Source: a virus. Taken from it: DNA of 28,617 nucleotides. The stretch lies in IMG/VR virus record IMGVR_UViG_3300009151_007184, positions 1 through 28,617 of that record; one strand, written 5' to 3'. The notes under the pieces were generated by a model that did not search any database, was not told where the DNA came from, and was given only the letters and a program-made list of their open reading frames with translations. The number at the start of each line of letters is the position of its first letter. Position 1 is the first letter of the stretch. Positions 28,148-28,617 of this stretch are shown here, one piece after another. Both the position numbers and the translations under genes were made by a program.

Positions 28148-28617
28148 TTAACCTTCGCAGGCTATGCAAACACCATCATCGGCCTGAGCCAGAGCAGTTA
28201 GATCAATCTCCTTGATGACTTCGCGCTCAATGCGTTTACTGACCTTGTCTGCCTTGGCAATTTTATCGCTTCGGCAATAGTACATGGTCTTTAATCCCTG
28301 TTTCCAGGCCTGGAAGTGAACTGCATGTATGTATTTGATATGGCTGTCGGGTCTGAAGAACACATTTAAACTCTGTGCCTGGTCTATGTACTCCTGACGA
28401 TCGGCTGCATGCTGTACTACCCAGCGCTGATCAATCTCCATGGCAGTCTTGAACACATCCTTGGTCCAGTCATCCAGGTAATCCAGATGCTGTACACTTC
28501 CATCATTGGCTATGATGCTGCTCCAGGCTTCATCATACTTGTCACCGGCTTTTTCCTTGAGTATGATGTCCAGGTATTTATTTTTATTTAAATGGGATCC
28601 TGAAAGTGTATCCTGAC
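28148..28617 (-). CDS. nrdA: Class I ribonucleotide reductase, alpha subunit (C-terminal part, runs off the window)
   Basis: About 156 codons are visible up to the window edge, with no start codon. SVQHLDYLDDWTKDVFKTA, DQRWVVQHAADRQEYIDQ and QSLNVFFRPD are the conserved C-terminal region of NrdA, and KTMYYCRSDKIAKADKV carries the tyrosine pair of the radical-transfer path. The tail ends CIACEG, a CxxC pair that re-reduces the active site in place of the host CxxC tail. It pairs with the nrdB gene 1.1 kb downstream. Confidence 0.95.
   Translation of the reverse strand, partial: QDTLSGSHLNKNKYLDIILKEKAGDKYDEAWSSIIANDGSVQHLDYLDDWTKDVFKTAMEIDQRWVVQHAADRQEYIDQAQSLNVFFRPDSHIKYIHAVHFQAWKQGLKTMYYCRSDKIAKADKVSKRIEREVIKEIDLTALAQADDGVCIACEG

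Noticed and set aside
1-28617. tRNA, rRNA, CRISPR array, insertion sequence or integrase
   Set aside because: None could be seen by eye; gaps between genes are short and filled by promoters, terminators or small genes. A tRNA scan would be the decisive check.

Overview
The window looks like a segment of a T4-like myovirus genome. Every convincing gene lies on the minus strand, so transcription runs from high to low coordinates. Genes are packed tightly, with many ATGA or TAATG start/stop overlaps. T4-type landmarks are present: both aerobic ribonucleotide reductase subunits (nrdA C-terminal part, nrdB), the T4 RNase H-type 5' nuclease, a gp30-type ATP-dependent DNA ligase, a DsbA-like late-transcription protein, a gp31/GroES-like co-chaperonin and a T4-type late promoter. 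Many small conserved hypothetical proteins resemble those of marine and freshwater T4-like phages. No integrase, tRNA, CRISPR array or insertion sequence was seen.

The host clue is a 23-residue peptide gene at 2027-2098, too short for ordinary ORF calling. It reads as PqqA, the ribosomal precursor of the redox cofactor pyrroloquinoline quinone (PQQ), and is closest to the short form I remember from beta/gammaproteobacteria. No other pqq gene is present. It has its own sigma70-type promoter, an inverted repeat in the leader, a good RBS and an intrinsic terminator. Methanol dehydrogenases need PQQ, so a methylotrophic host (for example Methylophilaceae) is the leading inference. It is not proven by the sequence.

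Layout, in transcription order from the right end. 28.6-26.1 kb: nrdA end, a 29-aa membrane peptide, a HxGH nucleotidyltransferase, a secreted HNH nuclease and nrdB. 26.1-20.3 kb: sugar cluster B, with two glycosyltransferases, an RfbH/DdhC-type 3-dehydratase, a split miniature thiamine-diphosphate enzyme, an SDR and an RmlB-type 4,6-dehydratase. This set suggests a branched-chain 3,6-dideoxysugar. 20.3-12.6 kb: zinc-ribbon proteins, a GIY-YIG protein, many conserved small phage genes, RNase H and the DsbA-like gene. 12.6-9.8 kb: DNA ligase, a small membrane protein, the UV-damage endonuclease UvdE and an FmdB-type zinc ribbon. 9.7-4.6 kb: sugar cluster A, with GDP-mannose 4,6-dehydratase, a DUF6165 protein, a C-methyltransferase and three glycosyltransferase-like genes. 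4.6-2.3 kb: GH19 endolysin, PD-(D/E)XK exonuclease, prolyl-hydroxylase-like oxygenase, a small gene and the co-chaperonin. 2.3-0 kb: the pqqA unit, an RmlD-like reductase, an Asp/Asn-hydroxylase-like oxygenase, a small conserved gene and the start of a SleB-type cell wall hydrolase.

Regulation is unusually readable. At least six promoters match TTGACA-17 bp-TATAAT closely. In several, the TGA stop of the upstream gene lies inside the -35 box. In at least three, an ATG starts exactly six bases after the -10 box, which predicts leaderless messages. One promoter has two 17-bp direct repeats just upstream of its -35 box.
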